Below are positions 1 to 11,823 of a stretch of 64,000 nucleotides of DNA, piece after piece. The notes below the pieces were generated by a model. That model was not told the origin of the DNA and did no database searches. It worked only from the letters and a program-made list of their open reading frames with translations. The position numbers and the translations under genes are program-made. Origin of the DNA: Microthyrium microscopicum (Eukaryota > Ascomycota > Dothideomycetes > Microthyriales > Microthyriaceae); assembly GCA_010405405.1 (NCBI GenBank), contig MU004234.1:1073563-1137562 (forward strand). The letters run 5' to 3'. The first letter of the stretch is position 1. Each line of letters starts with the position of its first letter.

Positions 1-375
1 TCTTAATAATATTACTAATATAACTATTAACTACTTTTCTCTAGATTATAAATATCCTTATAGACTACCTAAGATATACTTAGCCTTATATCTCTAGAAC
101 TAATAATACTAATATTCCTATATTAATAAGAAATCTAAATTTACTTATAGTATATTAGCTATATTAGAAATAGACTTAGATATTAGTAGAAATACCTTTA
201 TATATTCTCCTTAAGACTATACTAATTAACGCTAAGAACTATAAATGTACTAGTTATTAGCTATCTTATTTAATTAATAGAATAAGCTACCTAAATAGTA
301 AAAGCTAAATATAAAGGCAAAAATATGCCTAAAAAGCCTAACTTAAGAAGCTTATAGATAGAATACGTTACTAAA

Positions 376-692
376 ACTTATACTACTAATATAGTAAAAG
401 TTAAGGCTAGGTAGTTAAAATCTCTAAGTTTAATAATAGAAACCTCCTCTATATTAATAAGGCTTATATATAAGATATACTACTAGAACTTATACTATTA
501 ATATAGCTAAAATTAAGGCTAAGTAGTTAAAATCTCTAAGTTTAATAATAGGAACCTTCTTTATATTAATAAGGCTTACGTATAAGATATACTATTAGAA
601 CTTATACTATTAATATAGCCAAAATTAAGGCTAGGTTATAAAATCTCTAAAACTAATAATACTAACCTCTTTTATATTAATAAGAAATCTAA
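376..692. repeat. 112-bp tandem repeat, about 2.8 copies
   Basis: The phrase starting ACTTATACTA recurs at 376, 488 and 600, an exact 112-bp period. Each copy continues through AAAATCTCTAA and TATATTAATAAG. The third copy is incomplete and more diverged. Copies differ mainly by C/T and G/A changes, as expected of a tandem repeat that went through RIP. Confidence 0.8.
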
Positions 693-3600
693 ATTTACTT
701 ATAGTATATTACCTTTCTTAATTATAGACGCAATTATATATAAAAATAGTTATAAATATATTCCTTAAGATAATCTTAACTAACTTTAAAAACTATAAAT
801 ATACTAAAAGCTAGCTAATACTAACTAACTAATATCTTTTAAATTAATAATAAGAACCTTATACTTCTAAAGATAATATATAGTTTGCTATAGACTTATT
901 ATTAAGTACCTTAAATATAGGCTCCTAGTAGAATAAGCCTATTATTAGCTACCTTAAGTATAGATTTATAAATAAGCTAAAATAGTCCTAGTTAAATTAA
1001 TTAAGGCTAGTTATCTAATATTAAGAATTTTAAATATACTAAACTTAAACTCTTACCTACTATATACTTAATAAAACTAGGATCTTCTAGTTATATAATA
1101 GATTATAAAGAGATACTTAAGTAACTAAAAGCACTATACTAATTAAAGATAATAACTTTATTATAGTATTAAAATATAACTAAATAAACTAGTAAGACTT
1201 AACTATTACCTAGTAAAAATATAATTATTTAGAACTTAAAGCTATTTAATAAGCTAGCTTTACATAGTAGCTATAAAAAGTACTAGTTTCTTCCTAAGCT
1301 AATAAATTCTAACTTTATTCCTAAGATCCTAGTTAATAAATTTTAAGTCTTATATTATAAATAGTATAAAGGTTTTTACTTATATTATAAGTTTAATATC
1401 ATACAAAAGTATAATAAAGACTAGTTCTTAAAGACGCTTTATTATTTAAGTACTAATACTAGTTTATTTACTTAGTAGAAATAATAGATTAGTAATAGTA
1501 AATAGGAAAATAAAAAGTACCTTTCTACGTACTCTATTTACCTTAATAGTATTAATACTTAGCTAATTAATTCTATAGAACTAGCTTTTATAAATAGAGT
1601 AGCTTACTATATACTACGCTATTAGGAACTACTTTAACAACTAGGTAGTTTAGATAGTTAGACTTAATATATATCATTAAGTTGCTATAGTATTATATAG
1701 CTACCTTTAAGTTATATCTTTAATATCTTAAAACTAAGAAAATTTCTAGTAATAACATTTAGAATAAAAATAATAAGAAATAAGAAGTAAATTATTATAA
1801 AGTCTAGAAAGTACCTTTCTATACTATTTAGTTTATAGATAAAATACTTAAGAGTATCCTCTATATATAGATAAAATAGGATAAACTATATATTAGCTAA
1901 AATAAAGTACTTACGTCTTAATACGTATAGTTTAACTAAATAAGATATCTTAATATTATTAAATTAGCTTTAATTATTTAATATATTTAGTAGAAGTACT
2001 TATACGCTATTTCTCATTTATAGCTACTTTATATATATATAGATAAGGAATAGTAGCTAGCATATAACTAATAGGTTAATCTAACTATTAGTAAGTAGGA
2101 GAATTATAACTAAGGTAATATTTATACTAGTTTATATTACTTAAAAGAAATACTACGCTATAGTATAAAAAGATATAGATAGTATATAGTATAAAGTAAT
2201 TAACTTTTAAGCTATAACTAACTTATATTAATAAAGGCTAATAGATAGTTATATATAAATAACTACGTAAGTACTTTTACTATAGTAGTAATTAGAATCT
2301 ATAAGAGTTCTATAAAGTATTATAATATAAGAAGCTAACGTATAAGGTATTATATTAATTTTAATCCTCTCTAATATCTTATTATAGGTTCTACCTAACT
2401 ATATTCTAAAACGTATCTTACTATAAGTACTAATATAATTTAGACTATAAATATAATACTACTATAAAAAGGTCTAGACATTAGATTATTCTATATTATA
2501 CCTCTATTAAATTAAGAGTAGAAAACTTAAAAATTTCTAGTACTTTATAATTAAGGTTATTTTTAATAAGTTTAAAACTATTATTATTATACTTATTAAA
2601 ATGGGCGTTAATAAGTAACCTATTATTATTATTTATATTAATATTATCTTTTATATAAGGGTTAAATAGAATCTAGCTATTTAATCTACTAATATTAGGT
2701 CTAATTATAGTATTAAGGTTATTATTATTTAGATTTTATTACTCTATACATAATATTAGAAAATTTAAACTAAGAATATTATTATTAACTATATTATTCT
2801 TACTAGGTAGTTTAAACTTGCTTCCTTTAGCCTATAAAGGAAGCATAAAAGTATTATTAAACTTATTAATAAATACCTAAAGCTTCTCTCTAAATTAGGT
2901 AAAGATATTAAGAGATATATATAGCTCTCTAGCGCTAATAGTAGGCTCTTAAGGCTTAGTATATCTATTCTTATTTAGATTAATTACCTAAAGATATATA
3001 TTATTAATAGTAGTTATTATTTTATAAACTCTATTAATACATTACTTAAACTTAAACTTAAATAGATTCTAAAGCTTATAAGAATACGTATTACTTAAAT
3101 AGATATAATTAAACATAACCTAAGGATTATAAGTAGAATTCTTATAACTCTTTATATTAATCTTATAAGTACTATTTAGATATTTAAGTCTAAGATTCTA
3201 TACCTTAAACAACTTCTTATTACCTTTCTAATTAATAAAGGCAAAATATAGAATAGCCTTATAAAGTTATAGCGTATATACTCTAAGTAATAATAACTAT
3301 TACTAGTATAATAAAAGATATATATATTTATATTAGCCTACCTTAGTAAAGAAGATAGTTATACGTAAAAGTAATAACTAGAATAGACTAATATTACTTA
3401 TTTTAATTACTTATTTATAATAAAGAAAGAGCAAAACTTCTTAAAAATACTAATACTACGTTTAAAAGTTAAAGTCTTTATAATTACTAATAAAAGACGT
3501 ACCTTTATTCTAGGCTTCTTTAGATAAAGTCTTATCTTATATCTACTTAAGAATATTAATATACTTATTAAGTATTAAAAGATTAATAATATTATTAATC

Positions 3601-4797
3601 TTAGTTTAGTTAGCGTAAAAGTCTAGATTATTATTAATACTCTTATAAAACTTCTTTTTAGAAAAAATATATAGAAAGATAGACTCTATGCATAACCTAA
3701 ACCTATAAAGTAATAGTAGCCCTACTTTATTAAACTTTAAGTTAACTTATAAAGGGATTAAACGCTCCTAAAAACTAGTATTTATACTTAATATATAAAC
3801 TTTATTAAGATAAGAAGTATTACTTATAGTACTTAAATATATATATATTAATACTTATTAATAGTTAAACCCTATATATTAATTTCTAGAATATAGTAGA
3901 ATAAAATCTTTATAATTAAATAGTAGATAGGCTTTAACTTACTTAGTCTTTATAGAATAACTATTTAATAGTAATAACTAATCTTTATAAACTAGAAATA
4001 AATAAGTTTAGAAATTATCTTTTTCTTTATAACTTATATCCTAAGGTACTATTAAGTATAAAGGTAATCTATTCTTATTAGTTTCTATATATATAGTATT
4101 AATATAATAGTTAAATATCTTACTAGTACTAAGTATAGAAGAGGTATATAATTTTAACCTTAGTTAGTTATAAAATATCTAATAGAATACTTAATACGTA
4201 CTAGCCTTAGTACTAGAATTATTATATATAGTACTAAGTTAAAAATATTTAGTAGTAGTTAAAAGGATAATATCTATAAAGAGCTAAGTAGAGACTCTAT
4301 TCTTATTATCCTTAAATATATTCTTTTAAAGGTTTAGATACTATTCTAAAAGCTACTTATATAAAAGTACTAATTATAAAACTAGACTATACTATTTAAG
4401 TTTATAAGTATTTATATTAATTCCTAAAATAAAAGGTAAGTTAAATATAGTTTTAATATCTAATAAAATAATAGAGTTAAAATTAGTTTTAAAGAAGCCT
4501 TCTTAAGAAATAGAAGAATACTTAGTAAGAACTACTACTATAAAATTTAGCTATTTAGTTATATTACTATTAACCTTATTGCGCTTAGTATTTTATATAT
4601 TATAGTTATTAAAAGTTATAGCTTAACTATTATCCCTTTAGGCTATACTTTTTAAGAAAGCTTAAAAAAAGATTAGTATATATAACTAGATATAAAACGT
4701 AATTAGCTAATACTAAATAAATACTAAGAAGAAAAGTATACAATATACCTTAAAAGTAAAGAATAAAGTTTATATAATATTTCCTAACGACTTATTT

Positions 4798-4901
4798 AAA
4801 ACGTTTAAGACTATTTAAAACGTTTAAGTTTCTTAAAACATTTATACTATTTAAAGAGTTAGTATTATATTAAACGTTTTAAACGTTTTAAACGTTTTAA
4901 A
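4798..4901. repeat. Cluster of AAACGTTT palindromes
   Basis: The 8-bp palindrome AAACGTTT, often inside TTTTAAACGTTTT, occurs about five times in roughly 100 bp. Three copies lie back to back with a 10-bp period around 4872-4900. The same word recurs in the foldback at 6118-6270. It keeps a CpG in a region where CpA has been erased. Confidence 0.65.
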
Positions 4902-6117
4902 GAGTAGTACTAAATAATTATATATCTTTAAAGTAAATAATAATTAAATGCTAACGTTTATAATAGCTATATATAAATATAAGATAAAGGGAACGTTTTA
5001 ATAATATACCTTAGCTTCTTCTAAGATAGTATTTAATATATTTAGAGATATAGTATAACTATATATAATACTTATCTTATTTAATAATTCTATTAATTAC
5101 CTCTTTATACTAGTTATATAAAGATATATACCTAGAATCTTAAAGAGAAAATTTAACTATTATTACTATTAAAAGTAGCAAACTATAGCTATTATATAAT
5201 AGATAGCTTATTTAGTAGTTATCTTACTCTAAAAAGTATTTTCTCTAGCTAGCTAATTATATTACTAATTACGTATTAATCTTAGAAGGAATACTATCTA
5301 CTAGGAAGTATATATTTCTATATTAGTTATAGTAGAAGAGAAGGTAAGATCTATAATAGAAATATTTATAGAGAATTTACTAAACTAGATAAACCTTTAC
5401 AAAAGAAGAAAGAGCTCTTACTTAAGAAAAGATTTAAATATAAGAAGAGAAATAAGCTAATCTTTCTTAAGGCGCTTTACTAATAAAGTAAATAGTATCT
5501 TTATAGTATATATAAGTATAGTATGCTAAAGCTATACTATATAGAGATATAAATTCTCTATATAGATAATTTTACTAGTATAGGTAGTATTCCTAATAAA
5601 TATATAAATTAACTATAGAAAAGAAACATTTTTAGCTAATATAAACTAAATAAACTTATATAGTATCCTATTAATTATAAATATATTATAAGTACTATAA
5701 GTAGATAGATTTAGAGTTATAGCTAATAATATAGTAGAGGTAGGTACTAAAGTAGATAATATAGTACTACTAAGTAGTATACTAATAGATACTATATAAG
5801 AAAGAGTACGTAAAGTAACTAAAAAAGAGAGTATAGTTAAAAGAATAAGATAACTATTTCATTATTATAAGAATAGTTATAATAAAACGCGTAAGTAAGT
5901 AGATAGAGCGCGTAGTTAAGTTAATCTTTATAGTAATATATTATATTGCTAATAGCTAGAGAGATTACTAAAAAATAACTAGTAAGTAGCATAAATAATT
6001 AAGAAGTAATAAATATTAATTAAATAATAAAATTAAATATAATAAGAAAGATCTTACGTATAAAAAATATAGATAAAACTAAGAATAAGCTAAGGTAGAT
6101 ATAGTATATAGTACATA

Positions 6118-6270
6118 AGTCCCTCTTAGACTCTTAGAGAAGAATTAGGTTAGTAGAGTATAATTAGTAGGTTTAAGGGGTTAAACGTTTTCAAAAGTCG
6201 ACTAACCTAATAGGGTTAGTCAACGTTTGACAAACGTTTAACTTCTTCCCGTAGAGAGTCTAAGTCCACT
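6118..6270. repeat. Imperfect foldback element at the left block edge
   Basis: The outer arms AGTCCCTCTTAGACTCT and AGAGTCTAAGTCCACT are imperfect inverted repeats. Inside them GTTAAACGTTTTC pairs with GACAAACGTTTAAC, and GACTAACC pairs with GGGTTAGTC around a centre near 6211. The left arm carries an extra segment of about 35 bp. It could be a MITE-like foldback or the terminal part of a larger element whose remainder is the AT-rich block. No target duplication was identified. Confidence 0.5.
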
Positions 6271-8439
6271 AAGATAAACTTGTCCAGAGACTAGCCTAAA
6301 CTACCCTCCGTACAGCCAATAGACGTCTCTGCAGCCACTGCTGCAAAAAAGTTCATTTTCGCTGGTGTCTATCTCAGAATGCGCAGCAGAGGTATGATGT
6401 AAAGAGCTAGAAATTGGGTATCATTACGACAATTCGGTTCTACCCTAGGTAAACCAAGACTGGTCTATAGAGGAACGCACGCCCAAGAGTACCTCTGTTG
6501 AAGAAATCAGAAAGGATAAAAAAGATTACTCTGACTTCGACTGCATTCCAGACAGCTTGTACCGGTGCTAACAGGTAGCAGCAAGCGAGACAGATCACGT
6601 CCATTGTACCTACAACTCGGATATTACTGTTACACTACCAACAGCACGACCATGCAAAAATAAACAGTACTAGATGGCTGTCATGTTTCTATGTTTTGGT
6701 CTCTTGGGGAGTGAGAACACGACTACACGCTACCTCTAGTCCAACCAAAAGATCAATAGAAGACAAGTGTCCAAAAAAAATTTATTCTTGCACTTCCTAT
6801 AAAGAGATGGTTAACTTTACTTCTGAACGGTCATTACTACGTTTACAACGCTGAAAATAATGTCATCTCAGTTGAAGGATCATTTCATAGGCTGTTGCTT
6901 CAATGGAGCTAATAGCCCCTGTTAACAACTGAAAGAGAGTCCTTACGTCTCCACAGCCTCTAGTATGTAGACTTTTTTCATCAGGACAATGGTCGAGGAG
7001 ACCAAATATTGTTTAAACATTGGGGGTTTTGTACCTGTGACCTATGATGAACTTGTCGTTCGCAAGAACAGATGACAACTGAGGTCGGTTTGAGCCTGCT
7101 TTCTTATCGGAAATTGAGGGAAACTGGCAGGCAGTCCCATCAGGCAGTTTCAATAGGCAGTCCACATATTGAAGCAGCGCAAGTACGCGGGACACAAGTG
7201 CAGGCACGATCGCCGGGTTGTGGGAGAGCAACTACCGTCTCCAAAGCTTGTGTACAGGGAAGACCGCAACTCAGAGTAGGCACATCAAAGAAGCACTAAG
7301 AGGACGGCCAACTCCAGCTGGACCAGGGCAAGGAGAGAAAAGCTGCTCTGAGTACTATGTACCAGAGCGAAGTTTGAGAAAGGCTGTACACGAAATTAGT
7401 TTTAGCCTGTCAACATTCAATATATACAGCCCTTTGAAGATCCCCCTACTATAGCCTCTGATTTTGGAACCAGTTCCATCAGCGCCTTTCAGCGGCCAGG
7501 ATTTACGACAAGATGGCGTCAAATCCGAGGCGTGATTGTTTAATCGCAGAAACGTGCAGTGTTTACAACGAAAGGTTTACTCAAGCGTTCCCGCCGCCCG
7601 TAACAGAAGTCTCAACTTTCACTTCATCAAGGCATCGGGGCCTAGACATTGATGTGACTCGTCCGAGGAAGTGTTTGGCGTGAGCGAAGCTATCTTGCAA
7701 TCCTTCAGCTGATGGGCTCAGCAATGAGCATCAACAACACAGCCTGGAAATTGAAGCTCGCCTCAAACAACCGCGGCACCAACAAAGGTGCCTAGTCCTA
7801 GAATCATGGCGAAAAGAGCTCTGGCAAATGCACTCGATCAAGAACCTTGGGCAGAAAATAGCTTGGAACCCCATCGTAATCGCTGGCAGTGGCACTCATC
7901 GACTGAAGTTCAAAGAAGATGCGATTTTGCGGCTTGCCCACTCTACTCGATGGGCGTCGTCTTGCTCTATACGATTAGCGTAGGTACTTATTAGTCAAAA
8001 TGTCAATGAATAGGCCATTCAGGCAATGATTAGACAAGAAACAAATTCCCATCGCACGCGCTGGGGCCCATCGACTGATCTGTAGAGAAGATACGTTGTC
8101 GCCCATTGCACTTGATGGGCGCCGCGTTGATCTTCGAGTTGACTCAATATGCAATCCGGATGGGAACTTTTAGTCCTCAGGGCTCAACGAGGTCACACTG
8201 GCAACTTCCCATCGCATTCACTGGCAGATATCGACAATTCTATTGCACAATCTGTTGGCATGCGAACGCTGGTAGTTATTTTGGAGTGGGTTGCCTTAGG
8301 GCCCTAGTCGCCTGGGGAATGAGTTAGGAAACAAGGCAGCAACTCTCCCTCCTCGACCACCACTGACCAGCATGCACATGCACCTCTCTTCTCTGCTCTC
8401 ACATTTCCAAACCGCGATTTGTCGTCAAACTACACTCCC
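6271..8439. other. Intergenic region, degenerate repeats, no gene supported
   Basis: Base composition returns to normal here, but the open frames are short, overlapping and without recognisable domains. The last part (about 7870-8290) holds loosely repeated segments described separately. The final ~100 bases are rich in CT and are probably promoter and leader of the mannosyltransferase gene. Confidence 0.5.
7871..8245. repeat. Degenerate ~165-bp direct repeat units
   Basis: A phrase beginning CCCATCG, followed by (A/C)GCTGG or CACTGG and then ATCGAC, appears near 7871, 8048 and 8208, 160-177 bp apart. A second phrase containing GATGGGCG(T/C)CG follows in the first two units (near 7949 and 8115). 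The rest of each unit is too diverged to align by eye. It may be an old mobile-element or satellite remnant in the upstream region of the mannosyltransferase gene. Confidence 0.35.
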
Positions 8440-9612
8440 ATGGCTCTATTTCGGAGGGCCAATCCGGCCACATTCATTCTCGCCATCCTTCTTATAGCCG
8501 GATTTGGCTATTTCCTCTTTTCAAATCCCGACGCACCCTCCCAATCCAGCCTACGAGGGCTTCACAAGGCGGCGGCCAACGCACTCTCACCACCCTCTCT
8601 CCCTTTCCGAAAAGCTTCACCACCAAATGGAGCCAATGTGGCGGCTGCTGCTCCCCCAGTCGTCCATTACTATCTCAACAACCTAACTACGACCACCGAT
8701 CCAGTCACAAATCGGGAAACCGTACTTATCCTCACACCTCTTGCCCGATTCTATCAAGGATATTGGGATAATCTTGCCGCATTAAGTTATCCACACGACC
8801 TCATTAGTCTAGGCTTCGTTATTCCAAAGGGAAGGGACGGTAATGCCGCAAATAGCGCATTACAAGAGCAAATACAGAAGGTGCAACAGGGGCCTCATAA
8901 GAAGCGGTTTGCCAGCATAACAGTACTGCGACAAGATATCGAAAACCCTCTTCAATCACAGTCCGAACACGAACGTCACAAACTCGAGAACCAAAAGGAG
9001 CGTCGTGCAGCGATGGCCAAAGCGCGTAACAGCCTCCTTTTCACTACAATGGGGCCTACAACGAGCTGGGTTCTATGGCTGGACAGCGATATTGTCGAAT
9101 CTCCACACTCTTTGATCCAAGATCTGGCTGCTCACGATAAGCCGATTATCACCGCAAACTGCTACCAGCGCTATTTCGACAAGGACAAGAATGCTATGAG
9201 CACTCGCGCTTACGACTACAATAACTGGGTCGACAGTCCTACCGCCCAAGAGTTGGCAAAGAAGATGGGCCCCGACGACGTGCTATTCGAAGGTTACGGC
9301 AGTATGGCAACCTATCGAAGCTTGATGGCGTACATGGTCGGCAAAGACGGCAACATGGATCCCAATCGGGAAGTAGAGCTTGACGGAGTAGGTGGAACTG
9401 CTTTGCTGGTCAAAGCTGAAGGTAAGAAAGATCCCAAAGTCCAGGCAAACCTAATACTAATTGTATTTCTAGTACACCGCGATGGGGCCATGTTTCCACC
9501 TTTCTCGTTCTATCACCTTATTGAAACAGAAGGCTTTGCGAAAATGGCTAGGCGGCTGGGTTGGAAGAGCTACGGATTACCGAATTACTTCGTTTATCAC
9601 TTCAACGAGTAA
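8440..9612 (+). CDS. ANP1: Mannan polymerase subunit, Anp1/Van1/Mnn9 family mannosyltransferase
   Basis: Predicted Golgi type II membrane alpha-1,6-mannosyltransferase of the complex that extends the N-glycan outer chain (mannan). After a short cytosolic N-terminus (MALFRRANP) there is one membrane anchor at about residues 12-29, a variable stem, and the Anp1 catalytic domain. The DxD metal/nucleotide-sugar motif in WLDSDIV has D215 and D217. The family ending HRDGAMFPPFSFYHLIETEG is clear. The ATG at 8440 is chosen because the longer frame begins only with TTG. One intron, 9422-9472 (51 bp, TACTAAT-like branch site), is a multiple of three and would be read through in frame if missed. The spliced product is 380 aa, ending in FVYHFNE. 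Whether it is the Anp1, Van1 or Mnn9 paralogue cannot be settled by eye; Anp1 is the best guess. Confidence 0.9.
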   Translation: MALFRRANPATFILAILLIAGFGYFLFSNPDAPSQSSLRGLHKAAANALSPPSLPFRKASPPNGANVAAAAPPVVHYYLNNLTTTTDPVTNRETVLILTPLARFYQGYWDNLAALSYPHDLISLGFVIPKGRDGNAANSALQEQIQKVQQGPHKKRFASITVLRQDIENPLQSQSEHERHKLENQKERRAAMAKARNSLLFTTMGPTTSWVLWLDSDIVESPHSLIQDLAAHDKPIITANCYQRYFDKDKNAMSTRAYDYNNWVDSPTAQELAKKMGPDDVLFEGYGSMATYRSLMAYMVGKDGNMDPNREVELDGVGGTALLVKAEGKKDPKVQANLILIVFLVHRDGAMFPPFSFYHLIETEGFAKMARRLGWKSYGLPNYFVYHFNE

Positions 9613-10142
9613 CTGACACTGGCTTAAAGGATCAATATTGGCATTTTGTATTATATATATTTACAGCGGAAGCATTATATGGGCGTACTGAAAGCGTAAC
9701 TATGTCAAATTATCGGGGAACCACGGCGAATGAGACAGGTTTATGGACTGGTTCACATAGCACTTTTGAATGAATTCAAACTTTATATGAGCCTCACCAA
9801 TAGAAAGAAAGTTATGGCGAATTGCCATTCGCTTCGTTGGCTCCCATCTGCTACGTTCTTTTGTCGACCACTTTATTCCCCATCCAATGTCAAAAAAGTC
9901 GTGAAATATCGAGTATGATGGGGAATAGCGCATGTATTCTTTCAAGAAGTGCGGTGGTCGCCATTACTCTGGATGGCAGCATGCCACCTATTCCTGTTAA
10001 CCGGTTAAGCTTCCACAATCAGCAGGATTTCAATTACGGATATGCAACTTTGAGAGATGGAAAGGGGTATCATATGTAAATCCGAAGCTTCAAGCACCAA
10101 ACACGGCTCAACCTATCTCTAACAGCAGTAGATCTCGTAATT
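9613..10142. other. Intergenic region between convergent genes
   Basis: About 530 bp between the ends of two converging genes. It presumably contains both 3' untranslated regions. No domain-bearing frame is seen. Confidence 0.6.
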
Positions 10143-11169
10143 TCATGATCGCTGCATGCCCACACCGCCAATGCGAATGCCTCCTCCACTCGCCGGTTCA
10201 TCATCCTCACTACTCGCATCACTATCAATCTCCTCTTCCACGGGCACACCACAAACGCCCCTCAGCACTCTATTCTCCGCCTTCAACCCCGCAACTCTCC
10301 TTACGAACTGGCGCTCCCTCGTCTTCTCCTCCTTATCAGCGTCTCGTACCCAACCCAGCACGCGCTGCAGACCTTCTTGCTGTCTTGACATTTCGAGGCG
10401 TAGATCGAGGTTCTGTGAGCGCTCTGATTCAAGAAGGCCTAAATAGTGTGCTTTCTGTGCGTCGAGAGCTTGTGTGTGAGCGGTGGCGTAGGGCCGCAAC
10501 TTGGAGAGGAGAGTGGAGAGGGCGGTTTCGTGGGATGACAAGAGCGATGAGAGTGTGGTATGGGAGGTCGCGAGGGACGTGAGATTTGTGTTGGATGTTG
10601 ATAGTTGGGCGCGTAGACTGGCGATCTCGGAGAGGTAGGCTTGTTCTTTTGCGGTTGATGGGGATGGTGGTGGAGGAGTAGACGATGCTGTAACGCCTGT
10701 GATTTGCAAAGTTAGTTATAAGAGACGGGAGGATATGGGAAGAGATATTACCATTTGTAGTCGGGGCCGGCTCTAGATGTTCAGAATTGCCAGTTTCCGT
10801 GCCGCGAGCTTGTATCATTTGCACACGCTGCAACACGCCAGCAGTCTGCTCGCGAATGCCCTGTTGTACTTCGGCGATGTTGTTGATGAGCTCCCAAAGA
10901 ACCTGCATATCCATTTGATCGCCTGTACTCGGCCACTGAGGCCGGTTGTTCAACAGCCCATTGGCAGCGGCCGCAGCTGCAGTCATACTATTAGGATTGA
11001 TACCGTTGGTGTTTGGCTGGCCGATGCCTAGATTGCCGAGCGAGTACGGGGATATCCCGTTGAGGCCGTTTGTATTAGGAGGTTGAGGTGCCGAAGGAGG
11101 GAATTGGACACGCAGGTTGTTTGGGTCGGACTGCCCAGAGGGATTGTTTCCGGTATTTGAGGAATTCAT
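10143..11169 (-). CDS. Coiled-coil protein of unknown function
   Basis: I do not recognise the family. The first exon (11169-10752) encodes a low-complexity N-terminus rich in Asn, Pro and Gly with an alanine run, then a short helical part around MQVLWELINNIAEVQQG. Intron 10697-10751 is 55 bp; splicing joins PTTN to GVTASST in frame. The second exon encodes a Ser/Thr/Pro linker and a long coiled coil (about residues 155-280) with many Leu, Glu, Gln and Arg, ending in an acidic DSDASSEDDE patch. The total is 323 aa. The frame stays open upstream of the chosen ATG for about 260 bases but has no other ATG there, so an upstream spliced exon is possible. It lies 3' of DNA ligase IV on the same strand, 654 bp away. 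A cytoskeletal or scaffold role would be only a guess. Confidence 0.65.
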
Positions 11170-11823
11170 GATTGCCGGACTGGGAGGCGGAGAGGGACCG
11201 ATTTGGCGGTGGAGCGGCGAGGAGAAAGCGGTCGCGGAGGAGGTTGCAGATGCAGGCGCAAAGGGGATAAAGTTGGCAGTGGAAGTAGGATTTAAAGCGG
11301 CAAATGCACTGATGCAGATAGGCTGTTGGCGGTCGATTGGCACGAGTGGAAGGCGTTGCTGCAGCCAAGGACGTAAATAATCGAGCCTACCGCTGCGTGC
11401 AGACAGGCTAGAGTATGTAGAATACAAAACTTCAGAAGTTAGGTCAGAAAGCAGGTTTGCAGATGGAATGGATGTTTAGGAATTCGTGGATATTGATGGT
11501 GAAGTATTGCTGTGATGTTGGGTTATTGGCCAAGATCAAACGTAGCTCAAGAGGCGCGCGGCTATGGGTGCTTGCTCTTTCTTTTTGGTCGTGATAGAAA
11601 TAGCCGCGTCTTTGGTGTTGAGGTGATATTTTCAAATTTTCTATCACTTCTGCATATATTCAGTTTGAGTTGACTGCTTCAGAGAAATAAAATGTATTTT
11701 GAACTTTCCAGTCAGATCTAGATGGCAGATATGTAGGTTCATTGCATTCATCAAATCATACATCATTCATCGTATTTGATACTGCTAAGTACATAGCTCG
11801 TCGCATTGCGGCATTGACATGCC
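11170..11823. other. Intergenic: leader of the coiled-coil gene and 3' end of LIG4
   Basis: This 654-bp stretch separates two genes on the minus strand. The part next to 11170 is open in the frame of the downstream gene but lacks an ATG. No independent gene is supported. Confidence 0.5.

Larger units (their letters stand above)
1..6110. repeat. AT-rich RIP-degenerated repeat block (left)
   Basis: This block is almost purely A/T with scattered CT/AG and a few CG. CA and TG dinucleotides are nearly missing: reading the first 360 bases gives only three, where about 40-45 would be expected at even composition. That is the pattern left by RIP, which turns CpA into TpA on both strands of duplicated DNA. 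Stops occur in every frame and no gene can be supported. The block is most likely a nest of old, fully degenerated transposable elements; their families could not be recognised by eye. Contained sub-repeats are listed separately. Confidence 0.85.

Noticed and set aside
10145-10582. 145-codon plus-strand frame
   Set aside because: Antisense to the coiled-coil gene; Ser/Pro/Arg-rich shadow of the sense codons.
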